Assembly: GCA_000434035.1 (NCBI GenBank)
Contig: FR893522.1
Coordinates: 201,054-227,817, forward strand
DNA: 26,764 nucleotides
From: Clostridium sp. CAG:452
GTDB lineage: Bacteria > Bacillota > Clostridia > TANB77 > CAG-508
Reading direction: 5' to 3'
Under the pieces are notes generated by a model. The model was not told the DNA's origin and did no database searches. It saw only the letters and a program-made list of their open reading frames with translations. Every line of letters starts with the position of its first letter. Within the stretch, counting starts at the first letter, position 1. Shown piece by piece: positions 14,896 to 21,998 of this stretch. A program made the translations under genes and the position numbers.

Positions 14896-15555
14896 TTGAT
14901 AACATTAGAAGACGTAAAAAACAATCCAGAGGTTCAGGAACTAGTAATAGGAGCACAGAAGCAGCTGGATGCATTAGGATATACTGAACATTCAGTAAGA
15001 CATATTAGCATTGTATCACATAGAGCAGGAAGAATTTTAGAAACATTGCAATATGATGAACATAGAATAGAACTTGCAAAAATAGCAGGATATTTACATG
15101 ATATAGGAAATGGAATAAATAGAGTAGATCATGCACATACAGGAGCAATATTGGCATACCAAATATTAAAAGACATGGGAATGGATTTAAAAGACAGAAC
15201 AGAAATAATGTCTGCAATAGGAAATCATGATGAACAAACAGGAACTGCTGTTAGTGACATTTCAGCAGCATTAATACTTGCGGACAAGTCTGACGTGCAT
15301 AGAGACAGAGTAGTAAATAAGAATATAGCAACTTTTGATATACATGATAGAGTTAACTATGCAGTAACAAATGCAGACCTAATTATAAACAATAAAGAAA
15401 AAAAGGTAACATTAGACTTAACAATAGATAACCACATTTGTCCAGTATTGGATTATTTTGAAATATTTATGGACAGAACAATGATGAGCAAGTATGCAGC
15501 AAAATATTTACAAGTTTGGTTTGAACTAATTATAAATGGTACAAAATTTTTATAG
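14896..15555 (+). CDS. HD domain phosphohydrolase
   Basis: A 219-residue HD-superfamily protein. Metal ligands are visible as H37 in TEHSVRH, the H68-D69 pair in GYLHDIGNG, a histidine block in DHAHTGAILAY and a final Asp in ILADKSDVHRDR. Such proteins hydrolyse nucleotides or related phosphoesters; the substrate is unknown. The start is TTG 14896, supported by GGAGGTG seven bases upstream and by the absence of a nearby ATG. The ribosome binding site for secD overlaps its stop codon, so it is co-translated with secD and secF, an association repeated in Clostridia. Confidence 0.85.
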   Translation: MITLEDVKNNPEVQELVIGAQKQLDALGYTEHSVRHISIVSHRAGRILETLQYDEHRIELAKIAGYLHDIGNGINRVDHAHTGAILAYQILKDMGMDLKDRTEIMSAIGNHDEQTGTAVSDISAALILADKSDVHRDRVVNKNIATFDIHDRVNYAVTNADLIINNKEKKVTLDLTIDNHICPVLDYFEIFMDRTMMSKYAAKYLQVWFELIINGTKFL

Positions 15556-15567
15556 GAGGAAGGCAAA

Positions 15568-16935
15568 GTGAAAGCACATAAAATAATAACAATAACAACA
15601 ATTATATTAGCAATAATTATAATTTCAATAGCATCATTTGGGGGAATATACAAGTTAAAAGAATATAAAGTAGTAAATGTAGTTCCAGACTATTTATTGG
15701 GAATGAAATTTAATAATAGTAGAGTAGCAAACTTTACTGTAAGTAATGAAATAGCAGAAACAAAAATTTATGATAAAGACGGAAATGAAGTAACAGAAAA
15801 ACAAGAAGGAGTAGAATATACAGAAGAAAATGGTTATACAACTGTTGAAACAAAAGTAAATAGTGAGGAAAGCTTAACTACTTCAAACTATAAACTTGCA
15901 AAAAAGATATTAGAAAAAAGATTAAAAGACCTTAAAGCAGAACAATATACAATAAAATTAGATGAAAAGAATGGAAATATTCAAGTAGAAACTTCTGAAA
16001 ATAAAGATACAGATGAAATACTAGCAGTACTTGCGCAAAAGGGAGTATTTGAATTACAAGATAGCGAAACAAAAGAAGTGTTATTAAATAATAGTAACAT
16101 TAAAAGCACGGCTGTAGTATACGGACAAACAGAATCAGGAGTTGCAGTATATTTACAAATAAAATTTGACAAAGATGGAACAAAAAAATTAGAAGAAATA
16201 AGCAAAAAATATGTAAAAACAACAGAAAAACAAACAAATGAAAATGGCGAGGAAGAAGACAAAGAAGTAACAAAAGAAGTTTCAATATTATTTGATGGAC
16301 AAGAATATAGATCAACATATTTTGGAGATACAATAACAGATGGAACTTTAAATGTTGCAATGGGAAGCGGTAAAGATAGTTCTTCAGTAGAAAATTATGT
16401 ATTAATAGCAAATGAATTAAAGGCAATATTAAATAGCGGAATATTACCTATACAATATGAAATAAGTGAAAATACAGTATCACCAAGAATAACAACAGAC
16501 AACATAAAAATGGCAGCATATGTAGTTTTAGCTATATTTGCAATCAGCTTAATATATTTTGTAATAAAACTAAAACTTAAAGGGCTTCTAGCAGCCGTAC
16601 TACAAATTGGTTATACAGCATTATTACTATTAACTTTAAGATACACAAATGTAGTAATTTCATTAGAGGGAATAGTGGGAATATTAGTAGGAATAATACT
16701 TAACTATATGTTTATATACTTTGCATTTAAAAATGTAGAAGGGAATTTTGTAAAAGACATAATGGCAAAATTCGCAGTAAGATTAATTCCAATTTATATT
16801 ATAGCAATTGTATTTACATTTAATAGATTAGCAAATATTGCAAGCTTAGGAATGACATTAGTATGGGGTCTAATAATCCTATATGTATATAATTTAATAT
16901 TCACACAAGTAACACTAAAAGAAATAAAAAAGTAG
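15568..16935 (+). CDS. secD: Protein translocase subunit SecD, divergent
   Basis: A 455-residue SecD with one N-terminal helix (about 6-27), a large extracytoplasmic P1-like region containing the two ferredoxin-like halves, and five helices from about residue 316. SecDF uses the proton gradient to assist late protein export. Two oddities: the usual GLDL-GG block near the N-terminus is replaced by LLGMKFNNSR, and the helix that normally reads GMAVDANVLI reads GIILNYMFIY, so the conserved membrane Asp is Asn 379. Start GTG 15568 is supported by AGGAGG. secF follows after 26 bases. The annotation as SecD is supported by topology, length, and the secF neighbour. Confidence 0.82.
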   Translation: MKAHKIITITTIILAIIIISIASFGGIYKLKEYKVVNVVPDYLLGMKFNNSRVANFTVSNEIAETKIYDKDGNEVTEKQEGVEYTEENGYTTVETKVNSEESLTTSNYKLAKKILEKRLKDLKAEQYTIKLDEKNGNIQVETSENKDTDEILAVLAQKGVFELQDSETKEVLLNNSNIKSTAVVYGQTESGVAVYLQIKFDKDGTKKLEEISKKYVKTTEKQTNENGEEEDKEVTKEVSILFDGQEYRSTYFGDTITDGTLNVAMGSGKDSSSVENYVLIANELKAILNSGILPIQYEISENTVSPRITTDNIKMAAYVVLAIFAISLIYFVIKLKLKGLLAAVLQIGYTALLLLTLRYTNVVISLEGIVGILVGIILNYMFIYFAFKNVEGNFVKDIMAKFAVRLIPIYIIAIVFTFNRLANIASLGMTLVWGLIILYVYNLIFTQVTLKEIKK

Positions 16936-16961
16936 TGTAAGACATAACAAGGAGGAGAAAA

Positions 16962-17615
16962 ATGTTTAAAGACAAGAAAAATATATTTTTGGCAATAATA
17001 GGTATTGTAATATTAGCTGGAATAATAATGTTTTGTATAAAAGGATTAAATTATAATCTATCATATGGAAAGAATGCTAGTATTTCAGTAAATATGGGAA
17101 AAGATGTAGATAAAAATGAAGTAAAACAATTGGTGGAAGAAACAATAGGAAGCAATGCAAATGTTAGAACACTTAATGAATCAAATAGTTCTATATTAAT
17201 AACAGTTAAAGAAATATCAGATGAACAAAAAAATAATTTAGCAGCAAAAATCAACGAAAAGTATTCATTAGAACTATCACAAGAAGATTTAAAAATTACA
17301 AACAATGCACAAATAAAATTATGTGATTTGATTAAACCATATATTGCTCCATCTATAATTTCAATAGCATTAATTATGATTTATTTTGTAATAAGATATA
17401 GAAAGTTTAAAATAGGAAAAATAATATTAGAAACAATGGGTTCAATAGTAATATCGGAAGCTTTTCTATTTAGCATATATGCAATTACTAGAATACCAGT
17501 AAATAGCTTAACAATGCCATTAGCAGTAATTCTATTTGTTATAGTAATAATAGCATTAATAGAAAAATATAGAAAAGAAGACATAAAAAGAAAAGAACAA
17601 AATAAAAGAAAATAA
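16962..17615 (+). CDS. secF: Protein translocase subunit SecF, reduced
   Basis: A 217-residue SecF-like protein, against about 290-310 for typical SecF. One N-terminal helix (8-27) is followed by a small extracytoplasmic domain (30-120) and three further helices (about 128-147, 154-180 and 184-205), then a short basic tail. Typical SecF has six helices, so the last two are missing, as is the NDTIVVFDRIRE block with its proton-path Asp; only ALIEKYRKE remains in that place. GGAGG precedes ATG 16962. Reading frame is intact to the stop, so this looks like a stable short form and not a fresh truncation. Function as a SecD partner is inferred from position. Confidence 0.75.
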   Translation: MFKDKKNIFLAIIGIVILAGIIMFCIKGLNYNLSYGKNASISVNMGKDVDKNEVKQLVEETIGSNANVRTLNESNSSILITVKEISDEQKNNLAAKINEKYSLELSQEDLKITNNAQIKLCDLIKPYIAPSIISIALIMIYFVIRYRKFKIGKIILETMGSIVISEAFLFSIYAITRIPVNSLTMPLAVILFVIVIIALIEKYRKEDIKRKEQNKRK

Positions 17616-17655
17616 CAATAAAAAATATCTATCATATAATATAATAAGAAAATAC

Positions 17656-17690
17656 ATATCGAATGGGAAAAGTCTCATTCGATATTATTA
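17656..17690 (+). terminator. Hairpin between secF and the rhodanese gene
   Basis: A perfect ten-base stem (17656-17665 with 17676-17685) with two further pairs, followed by a weak A/T run. It is either an imperfect terminator for the secDF operon or a 5' leader structure for the next gene. Confidence 0.55.
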
Positions 17691-17706
17691 TATAAAAGGT
17701 GATAGA

Positions 17707-18033
17707 ATGAATATTTTAAAGTTTTTTAATTTTAATAGGCAAAGTCAGAATCTATCTTTAAATGAGATAAAAGAAATAATAAGAAATGACGAAAATGTTA
17801 TTTTAATAGATGTTAGAAGTAGACAAGAATTCTTAGAAGGACACTTAAATGGTAGTATAAATATTCCATTATATGAGCTTGAACAATGTTGTGAAAGAAA
17901 ATTAATAGACAAGAATTCAATAATAATAACATATTGTCAATGCGGAGCTAGAAGTAAAAAGGCAATAGTAATATTAAAAAAACATGGTTATAAAAATGTG
18001 TATCATTTAAAGGATGGTTTAGATTCAATTTAA
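17707..18033 (+). CDS. Rhodanese-like sulfurtransferase
   Basis: A 108-residue single-domain rhodanese that would carry sulfane sulfur on a cysteine persulfide. Motifs: LIDVRSRQEFLEGHLNGSINIP in the middle and the active loop YCQCGARS with Cys 77 as the expected catalytic residue and a second Cys at 79, followed by the YKNVYHLKDGL C-terminus. AAAGGTG precedes ATG 17707. It is a lone gene flanked by a hairpin upstream and a strong bidirectional terminator downstream. The physiological acceptor is not shown by context. Confidence 0.9.
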   Translation: MNILKFFNFNRQSQNLSLNEIKEIIRNDENVILIDVRSRQEFLEGHLNGSINIPLYELEQCCERKLIDKNSIIITYCQCGARSKKAIVILKKHGYKNVYHLKDGLDSI

Positions 18034-18064
18034 AAAGCTACTCACTTTTAAGTGAGTAGCTTTT
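18033..18064. terminator. Bidirectional terminator between convergent genes
   Basis: A fourteen-base perfect stem (18033-18046 with 18051-18064) with A and T flanks that give a U-run on both strands. It separates the rhodanese gene from the reverse-strand gene. Confidence 0.85.
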
Positions 18065-18077
18065 ATTAAACTCAAAA

Positions 18078-18302
18078 CTAAAATTTATAATCAATTTTAT
18101 TATTTTTTATATATCTGCTCAAATTGTTTATAGTAATTCCGCTTTCGTTAGAAAGTTCTTGTATAGAATTAAAATTAATATTATCTTCCATAATACTATT
18201 TAATTTAGCTATATCAAACATATCCTTTGATTCGCAATTACAACAAACATCATTATTTGACATAAAAAAACAACCACAACGTGCACATTTCTTAAATTCC
18301 AT
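18078..18302 (-). CDS. Small zinc-ribbon and helix-turn-helix protein (YvyF-like)
   Basis: A 74-residue protein with an N-terminal zinc ribbon (Cys 6, 9, 20/21 and 23) and a C-terminal helix-turn-helix-like part reading SIQELSNESGITINNLSRYIKN. This two-part layout resembles the YvyF family of flagellar-operon regulatory proteins, but no flagellar genes are nearby, so the name is only a structural analogy. GGAGGT on the reverse strand supports ATG 18302. It is divergent from the Cys-tailed membrane protein gene; the two share an almost identical 20-base leader with ribosome binding site. Confidence 0.7.
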   Translation of the reverse strand: MEFKKCARCGCFFMSNNDVCCNCESKDMFDIAKLNSIMEDNINFNSIQELSNESGITINNLSRYIKNNKIDYKF

Positions 18303-18449
18303 ACAAAATTACCTCCATATTTCAAAAAATATTTTATCATAAAATGCAAAAAAAGCAAGTAAAAAAATGTAATTTGTATAATTAAATTTAATTCACAAAA
18401 ATATAAAAAATAACATATTATATAAAAAATACATATGGAGGTAATTAGT

Positions 18450-18800
18450 ATGAATACATTATTAATATTTTTTGCATTACCAATAGCTGTAATAATAGTA
18501 TCAGCAATATTACAAAAAGTTTTAAAATGCCCGTTAGCTGTTGCAGCATTAATATTTGCAATATTTCTAGTCGTTACATTTTCGGCCTTCGATGCAACAT
18601 TTTTAATAGCAACACTTGCATATACAATACTTGCATTTATCACTGCTTTAATAGTTCAATTGCTTTGCAATGAAAATAACAATGAAGATGATGACGACGA
18701 CAGTGGATGTGGATGCTTAAATAATTTGTTAAATACAAATAATACAAATTCCAACACTAATTCAAGCGGATGTGGATGTAATAGATACAGAAGATTTTAA
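18450..18800 (+). CDS. DUF2651-like membrane protein with Cys-rich tail
   Basis: A 116-residue protein with three hydrophobic segments (about residues 3-22, 29-47 and 49-72) followed by an acidic stretch of Asn, Glu and Asp, then two SGCGC motifs spaced by Asn- and Thr-rich sequence. The membrane part resembles the DUF2651 family; the tail with six cysteines including the one before it suggests metal binding or a disulfide-rich end, but this is inference. ATG 18450 is used because GGAGGT stands eight bases upstream; the earlier in-frame ATG 18435 overlaps that site. Function unknown. Confidence 0.65.
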   Translation: MNTLLIFFALPIAVIIVSAILQKVLKCPLAVAALIFAIFLVVTFSAFDATFLIATLAYTILAFITALIVQLLCNENNNEDDDDDSGCGCLNNLLNTNNTNSNTNSSGCGCNRYRRF

Positions 18801-18828
18801 CTATAACCCTTTCTAACAGTTATTTCTA

Positions 18829-18856
18829 TTGACAAAACTGAAAAATATAGTATAAT
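18829..18856 (+). promoter_or_regulatory. Strong promoter for the 55-aa membrane protein
   Basis: Perfect TTGACA (18829-18834) and perfect TATAAT (18851-18856) with a 16-base spacer, the best consensus match in the window together with recA. Confidence 0.75.
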
Positions 18857-18886
18857 AAATATGTAAATTTGTTTTAGGAGAAAGAT

Positions 18887-19054
18887 ATGTTAGCAAAAAC
18901 ATGGAAAAAAATAGGATTAATAATTTTAATAATTGCATGTTTATGGAACATAGTTGGAAAACTAGTTCATAGAATTTCATTTGACAATGCGATAGAAGCA
19001 GCAAAAGCACAAATGCAAAGTGTAAAAACACAAATACAAATAAAGAAAAATTAG
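18887..19054 (+). CDS. Small single-pass membrane protein, 55 aa
   Basis: A short ORF with a clear AGGAG site six bases before ATG 18887 and a near-perfect promoter. Predicted product: basic N-terminus, one membrane helix (about residues 9-28), then an amphipathic Ala-, Lys- and Gln-rich helix to the end. It resembles no family I recognise. Good expression signals and codon use like the neighbours make it likely real despite its size. It could be a small membrane-associated regulator or anchor; that is speculation. Confidence 0.6.
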   Translation: MLAKTWKKIGLIILIIACLWNIVGKLVHRISFDNAIEAAKAQMQSVKTQIQIKKN

Positions 19055-19062
19055 TTAAAACA

Positions 19063-19091
19063 TTGCCAAATAAAAAAATATATGTTAAAAT
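19063..19091 (+). promoter_or_regulatory. Promoter for rpmE
   Basis: TTGCCA (19063-19068) and TAAAAT (19086-19091), 17 bases apart, with TGT before the -10 box. Confidence 0.55.
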
Positions 19092-19166
19092 ATTAAAGTC
19101 GCTTAAAAAGTAAAAAATAATTCATGATAGAAATATATTGTAAATTAAGGAAGAGGTGAATGCAAA

Positions 19167-19367
19167 ATGAAAAAAGATATACAACCACAATTTGAAAAAA
19201 CAACAATTACATGTGCATGTGGAAATGTATTAGAAGTAGGTTCTACAAAAAAAGATTTAAAAGTAGATGTATGTTCTAAATGCCATCCTTTCTGGACAGG
19301 TAATTTAAGAAAAGATACAACAGGTGGAAGAGCAGATAAATTTAAAAAGAAATATGGAATTGAATAA
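19167..19367 (+). CDS. rpmE: 50S ribosomal protein L31, zinc form
   Basis: A 66-residue bL31 of the zinc-binding type, with Cys 16, 18, 36 and 39 in the CAC and CSKC motifs. Zinc-lacking paralogues replace L31 under zinc starvation in some bacteria; none is seen here. The typical HPFWTGN and TGGRADKFKKKYG motifs follow. GAGGTG precedes ATG 19167, and a terminator ends the transcript 15 bases after the stop. Confidence 0.96.
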   Translation: MKKDIQPQFEKTTITCACGNVLEVGSTKKDLKVDVCSKCHPFWTGNLRKDTTGGRADKFKKKYGIE

Positions 19368-19381
19368 TTCAAAAACAAAAG

Positions 19382-19408
19382 AAGCACTCTTAAGAAAAGA
19401 GTGCTTTT
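19382..19408 (+). terminator. Terminator after rpmE
   Basis: AAGCACTCTT pairs with AAGAGTGCTT around a five-base loop, followed by T residues. It ends about 20 bases before the next start codon, so that gene relies on read-through or a hidden promoter. Confidence 0.8.
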
Positions 19409-19427
19409 ACAATATTAGGTGAAAAAA

Positions 19428-20519
19428 ATGGATAGTAAAGATTATAAAATGATAAGGTTTTTTCGTCAATTAGAAAAATTAATTGATGCTGGTGAAGTAA
19501 AAAATATAGGGATCATAACAGACAAAGATGGAACAATTATGATTGACAAAGAGCTAAAAAATATATTAAAAGAAATTAGAACAAAATCAACTAAAGCTGA
19601 TATACACATTATTGCAAATACAGGAAGAACAGTTGCAGATATGATAGAATGCTTGAGAAAAGAAAATATTCCATTACACTATTTTGACTACATAATTGGA
19701 GATAATGGAGCTACATGCTTAGATGTAAGAAAAAAACAAGAGATATTTAAAAATAGAATGAATGCAGAAGATGTGGACAAGGCGATTGAAGAGTTTTTGG
19801 CAATTGGGGGAAAAGAGCATAATATACGTATAACAGATGGAGAACATATATATGCTTACGATACAGATGAAGTTAGAAACTATTATAAAAAGAGCAAAAA
19901 TGTAATATATATGAATAGTTTTGAAAACTTAGATGGTATAGACATAACAAAGCTTACATTAGCAGGAACACACGACCAAATAACAAGAGTAAAAAAATAC
20001 ATAGAGCAAAATATAAAAAGGGGAAAGACACATTTAGGACAAACCTCATTTCCTAAAAAACAAGATAATAACTATAGAATGGATTTTACTGGAGAACACA
20101 CAAAAGGAACAGCTGCTAAATTTATAAAGAAAAGAATAGGATTAGATACATGCATATATTTAGGAAATGACTTGAACGATATCAGCATGTTTGTAGAAGG
20201 CATTAAAGATGGAGATTTTATTGTAATAGTAGACAGTGCAGATAAAAAAACAGCAGCTGTTGTAAAGAAATACTTAGACATAGAATGCGATGAAAGAGGA
20301 AAGAAGTTAGAAGAGGTAAAACTTTTAGAGGTAGATGAAAAAGATGCAAATAAATTTCTTTTGAAATTTCATAGAATATTAAGAAATATGGAGAGAAAAA
20401 ATGATACAGAACAACCTATGCTTAATTATCCAGAAATGCACCAAGAAAGTAATAGAGAAAGCAAACAAAAAATAAAAGTAGCAAGAAAAACTTCTACAAA
20501 TAAAAAAGATAGAATCAGA
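19428..20519 (+). CDS. HAD superfamily phosphatase with basic C-terminal tail
   Basis: A HAD-family hydrolase. The nucleophile motif TDKDGT has D32 and D34, the TGR motif is NTGRTV, and the acid/metal motif is GNDLND at residues 246-251, placing it with Cof/sugar-phosphatase type enzymes (subclass II cap). Unusually, about 60 residues rich in Lys, Arg and Glu extend beyond the catalytic fold. Start ATG 19428 is preferred over GTG 19419 because the AGGTG that contains the latter acts as the ribosome binding site six bases upstream. The ORF ends with TAA at 20520-20522, giving 364 residues. The substrate is unknown. Confidence 0.8.
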
Positions 20520-20521
20520 TA

Positions 20522-20557
20522 AACTGCAATGGAATTTAATTCCTTAGCAGTTTTTTT
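20522..20557 (+). terminator. Terminator after the HAD gene
   Basis: AACTGC/GCAGTT and inner GGAATT/AATTCC form a hairpin interrupted by a three-base internal loop, followed by seven T. It includes the last base of the HAD stop codon. Confidence 0.8.
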
Positions 20558-20569
20558 ACGCACTTTTTG

Positions 20570-20598
20570 TTGAAAATTATGTTATTTTATAATAAAAT
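20570..20598 (+). promoter_or_regulatory. Promoter for miaB-mutS
   Basis: TTGAAA (20570-20575) and TAAAAT (20593-20598), 17 bases apart; two other TATAAT-like strings overlap this region at poorer spacing. Confidence 0.5.
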
Positions 20599-20623
20599 AT
20601 AATGGTTAATTGGAGGAGTTTTA

Positions 20624-21997
20624 ATGAACACAGAAATAATAGAAAAACAAAAAGAATATATAGAAAAAGTAAAAAAAATAAATGACAATAAAAATAAAAA
20701 ATATTATATTTTAACAATGGGATGTCAGCTTAACGAAAATGATTCTGAAAAATTAATTGGCATAATGGAAGAAATGGGATATTCAAAATCCGAGGACATA
20801 AAAAATGCAGATTTATATGTTATAAATACATGTTGCGTTAGAGAAAATGCAGAAGAAAAGCTTTTTGGAAAACTTGGAGAATTAAAAAAAATAAAGGAAA
20901 ATAAAAATATAATAATAGCAATAGGCGGATGTATGATGCAAGAAGAACATATTACAGAAAAAATAAAGAAAAGCTATCCATTTGTAGACATAGTGTTTGG
21001 AACACATACACTTCATAAATTTCCAGAAGACTTATATATTGCTATAACAAAAAATAAAAAGGTAAAAGACGTAATAGATATAGATGGAGAAATTTATGAG
21101 GGCTTACCAGTAAAAAGAAGTAGTAACAAGCAAGCCTCTGTTATAATAATGTATGGATGTAATAATTTTTGCAGTTATTGTATAGTACCGTATGTAAGAG
21201 GAAGAGAAAGAAGCAGAAAACCAGAAGATATTTTAAATGAAATAAAAGAACTTGCAAAAGAAGGTTATAGAGAAATAACATTACTTGGACAAAATGTAAA
21301 TTCATATAAAGGTGGAGAAAACTACAATTTTGCAAACTTATTAGAAGACGTAGATAAAATTGAAGGAATAGAAGTAATAAGATTTGTTTCGCCACATCCA
21401 AAAGACTTTACTGATGATGTAATAGATGTAATAAGCAAAAGTAAAAAAATATCAAGATTAATACATGTACCACTTCAATCAGGCAGTACCAATGTATTAA
21501 AAGAAATGAATAGAAAATATACAAAAGAACAGTATTTGGATTTAATAAAAAGAATAAGAGATAAAATTCCAGATGTAGTATTTTCAACAGACATAATAGT
21601 AGGTTTTCCAGGCGAGACAGAAGAAGACTTTGAAGATACCATTGATGTTGTAAAACAAGTTAATTTTGAACAAATTTTTATGTTTATATATTCTAGAAGA
21701 GTAGGAACTAGAGCAGATAAAATGGAAAATCAAATTCCAGAAGAAATAAAACATAAAAGATTTGATAGATTAAAACAAGTATTTGAAGAAAGTGTTGAAG
21801 AAAACAACAAAAAATATGTAGGTACAACACAAAAAATATTAGTAGAAGGACATAGTAAAAATAACCAAGATATGCTTACAGGTAGAACAGATACAAACAA
21901 AGTAGTTATATTTGAAGGGCCTGAAGAACTAATTGGAAAAATAATAAATATTAAAATAGTATCAGAACACAAATGGTATTTAAAGGGAGAGGTATAA
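20624..21997 (+). CDS. miaB: tRNA-2-methylthio-N6-dimethylallyladenosine synthase
   Basis: A 457-residue radical SAM methylthiotransferase that adds the 2-methylthio group to i6A37 of tRNAs reading UNN codons. The N-terminal domain carries the first iron-sulfur cluster ligands Cys 34 (GCQLNENDSE), Cys 70 (NTCCVRENAEE) and Cys 103 (GGCMMQ); the radical SAM cluster ligands are Cys 179, 183 and 186 (CNNFCSYC). The C-terminal TRAM domain is present (ILVEGHSKN to the end). GGAGG precedes ATG 20624. mutS begins one base after its stop codon, so the two genes form an operon, a common pairing in Clostridia. The modification helps hold the reading frame, of interest given the CGG sites here. Confidence 0.95.
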   Translation: MNTEIIEKQKEYIEKVKKINDNKNKKYYILTMGCQLNENDSEKLIGIMEEMGYSKSEDIKNADLYVINTCCVRENAEEKLFGKLGELKKIKENKNIIIAIGGCMMQEEHITEKIKKSYPFVDIVFGTHTLHKFPEDLYIAITKNKKVKDVIDIDGEIYEGLPVKRSSNKQASVIIMYGCNNFCSYCIVPYVRGRERSRKPEDILNEIKELAKEGYREITLLGQNVNSYKGGENYNFANLLEDVDKIEGIEVIRFVSPHPKDFTDDVIDVISKSKKISRLIHVPLQSGSTNVLKEMNRKYTKEQYLDLIKRIRDKIPDVVFSTDIIVGFPGETEEDFEDTIDVVKQVNFEQIFMFIYSRRVGTRADKMENQIPEEIKHKRFDRLKQVFEESVEENNKKYVGTTQKILVEGHSKNNQDMLTGRTDTNKVVIFEGPEELIGKIINIKIVSEHKWYLKGEV

Positions 21998-21998
21998 A

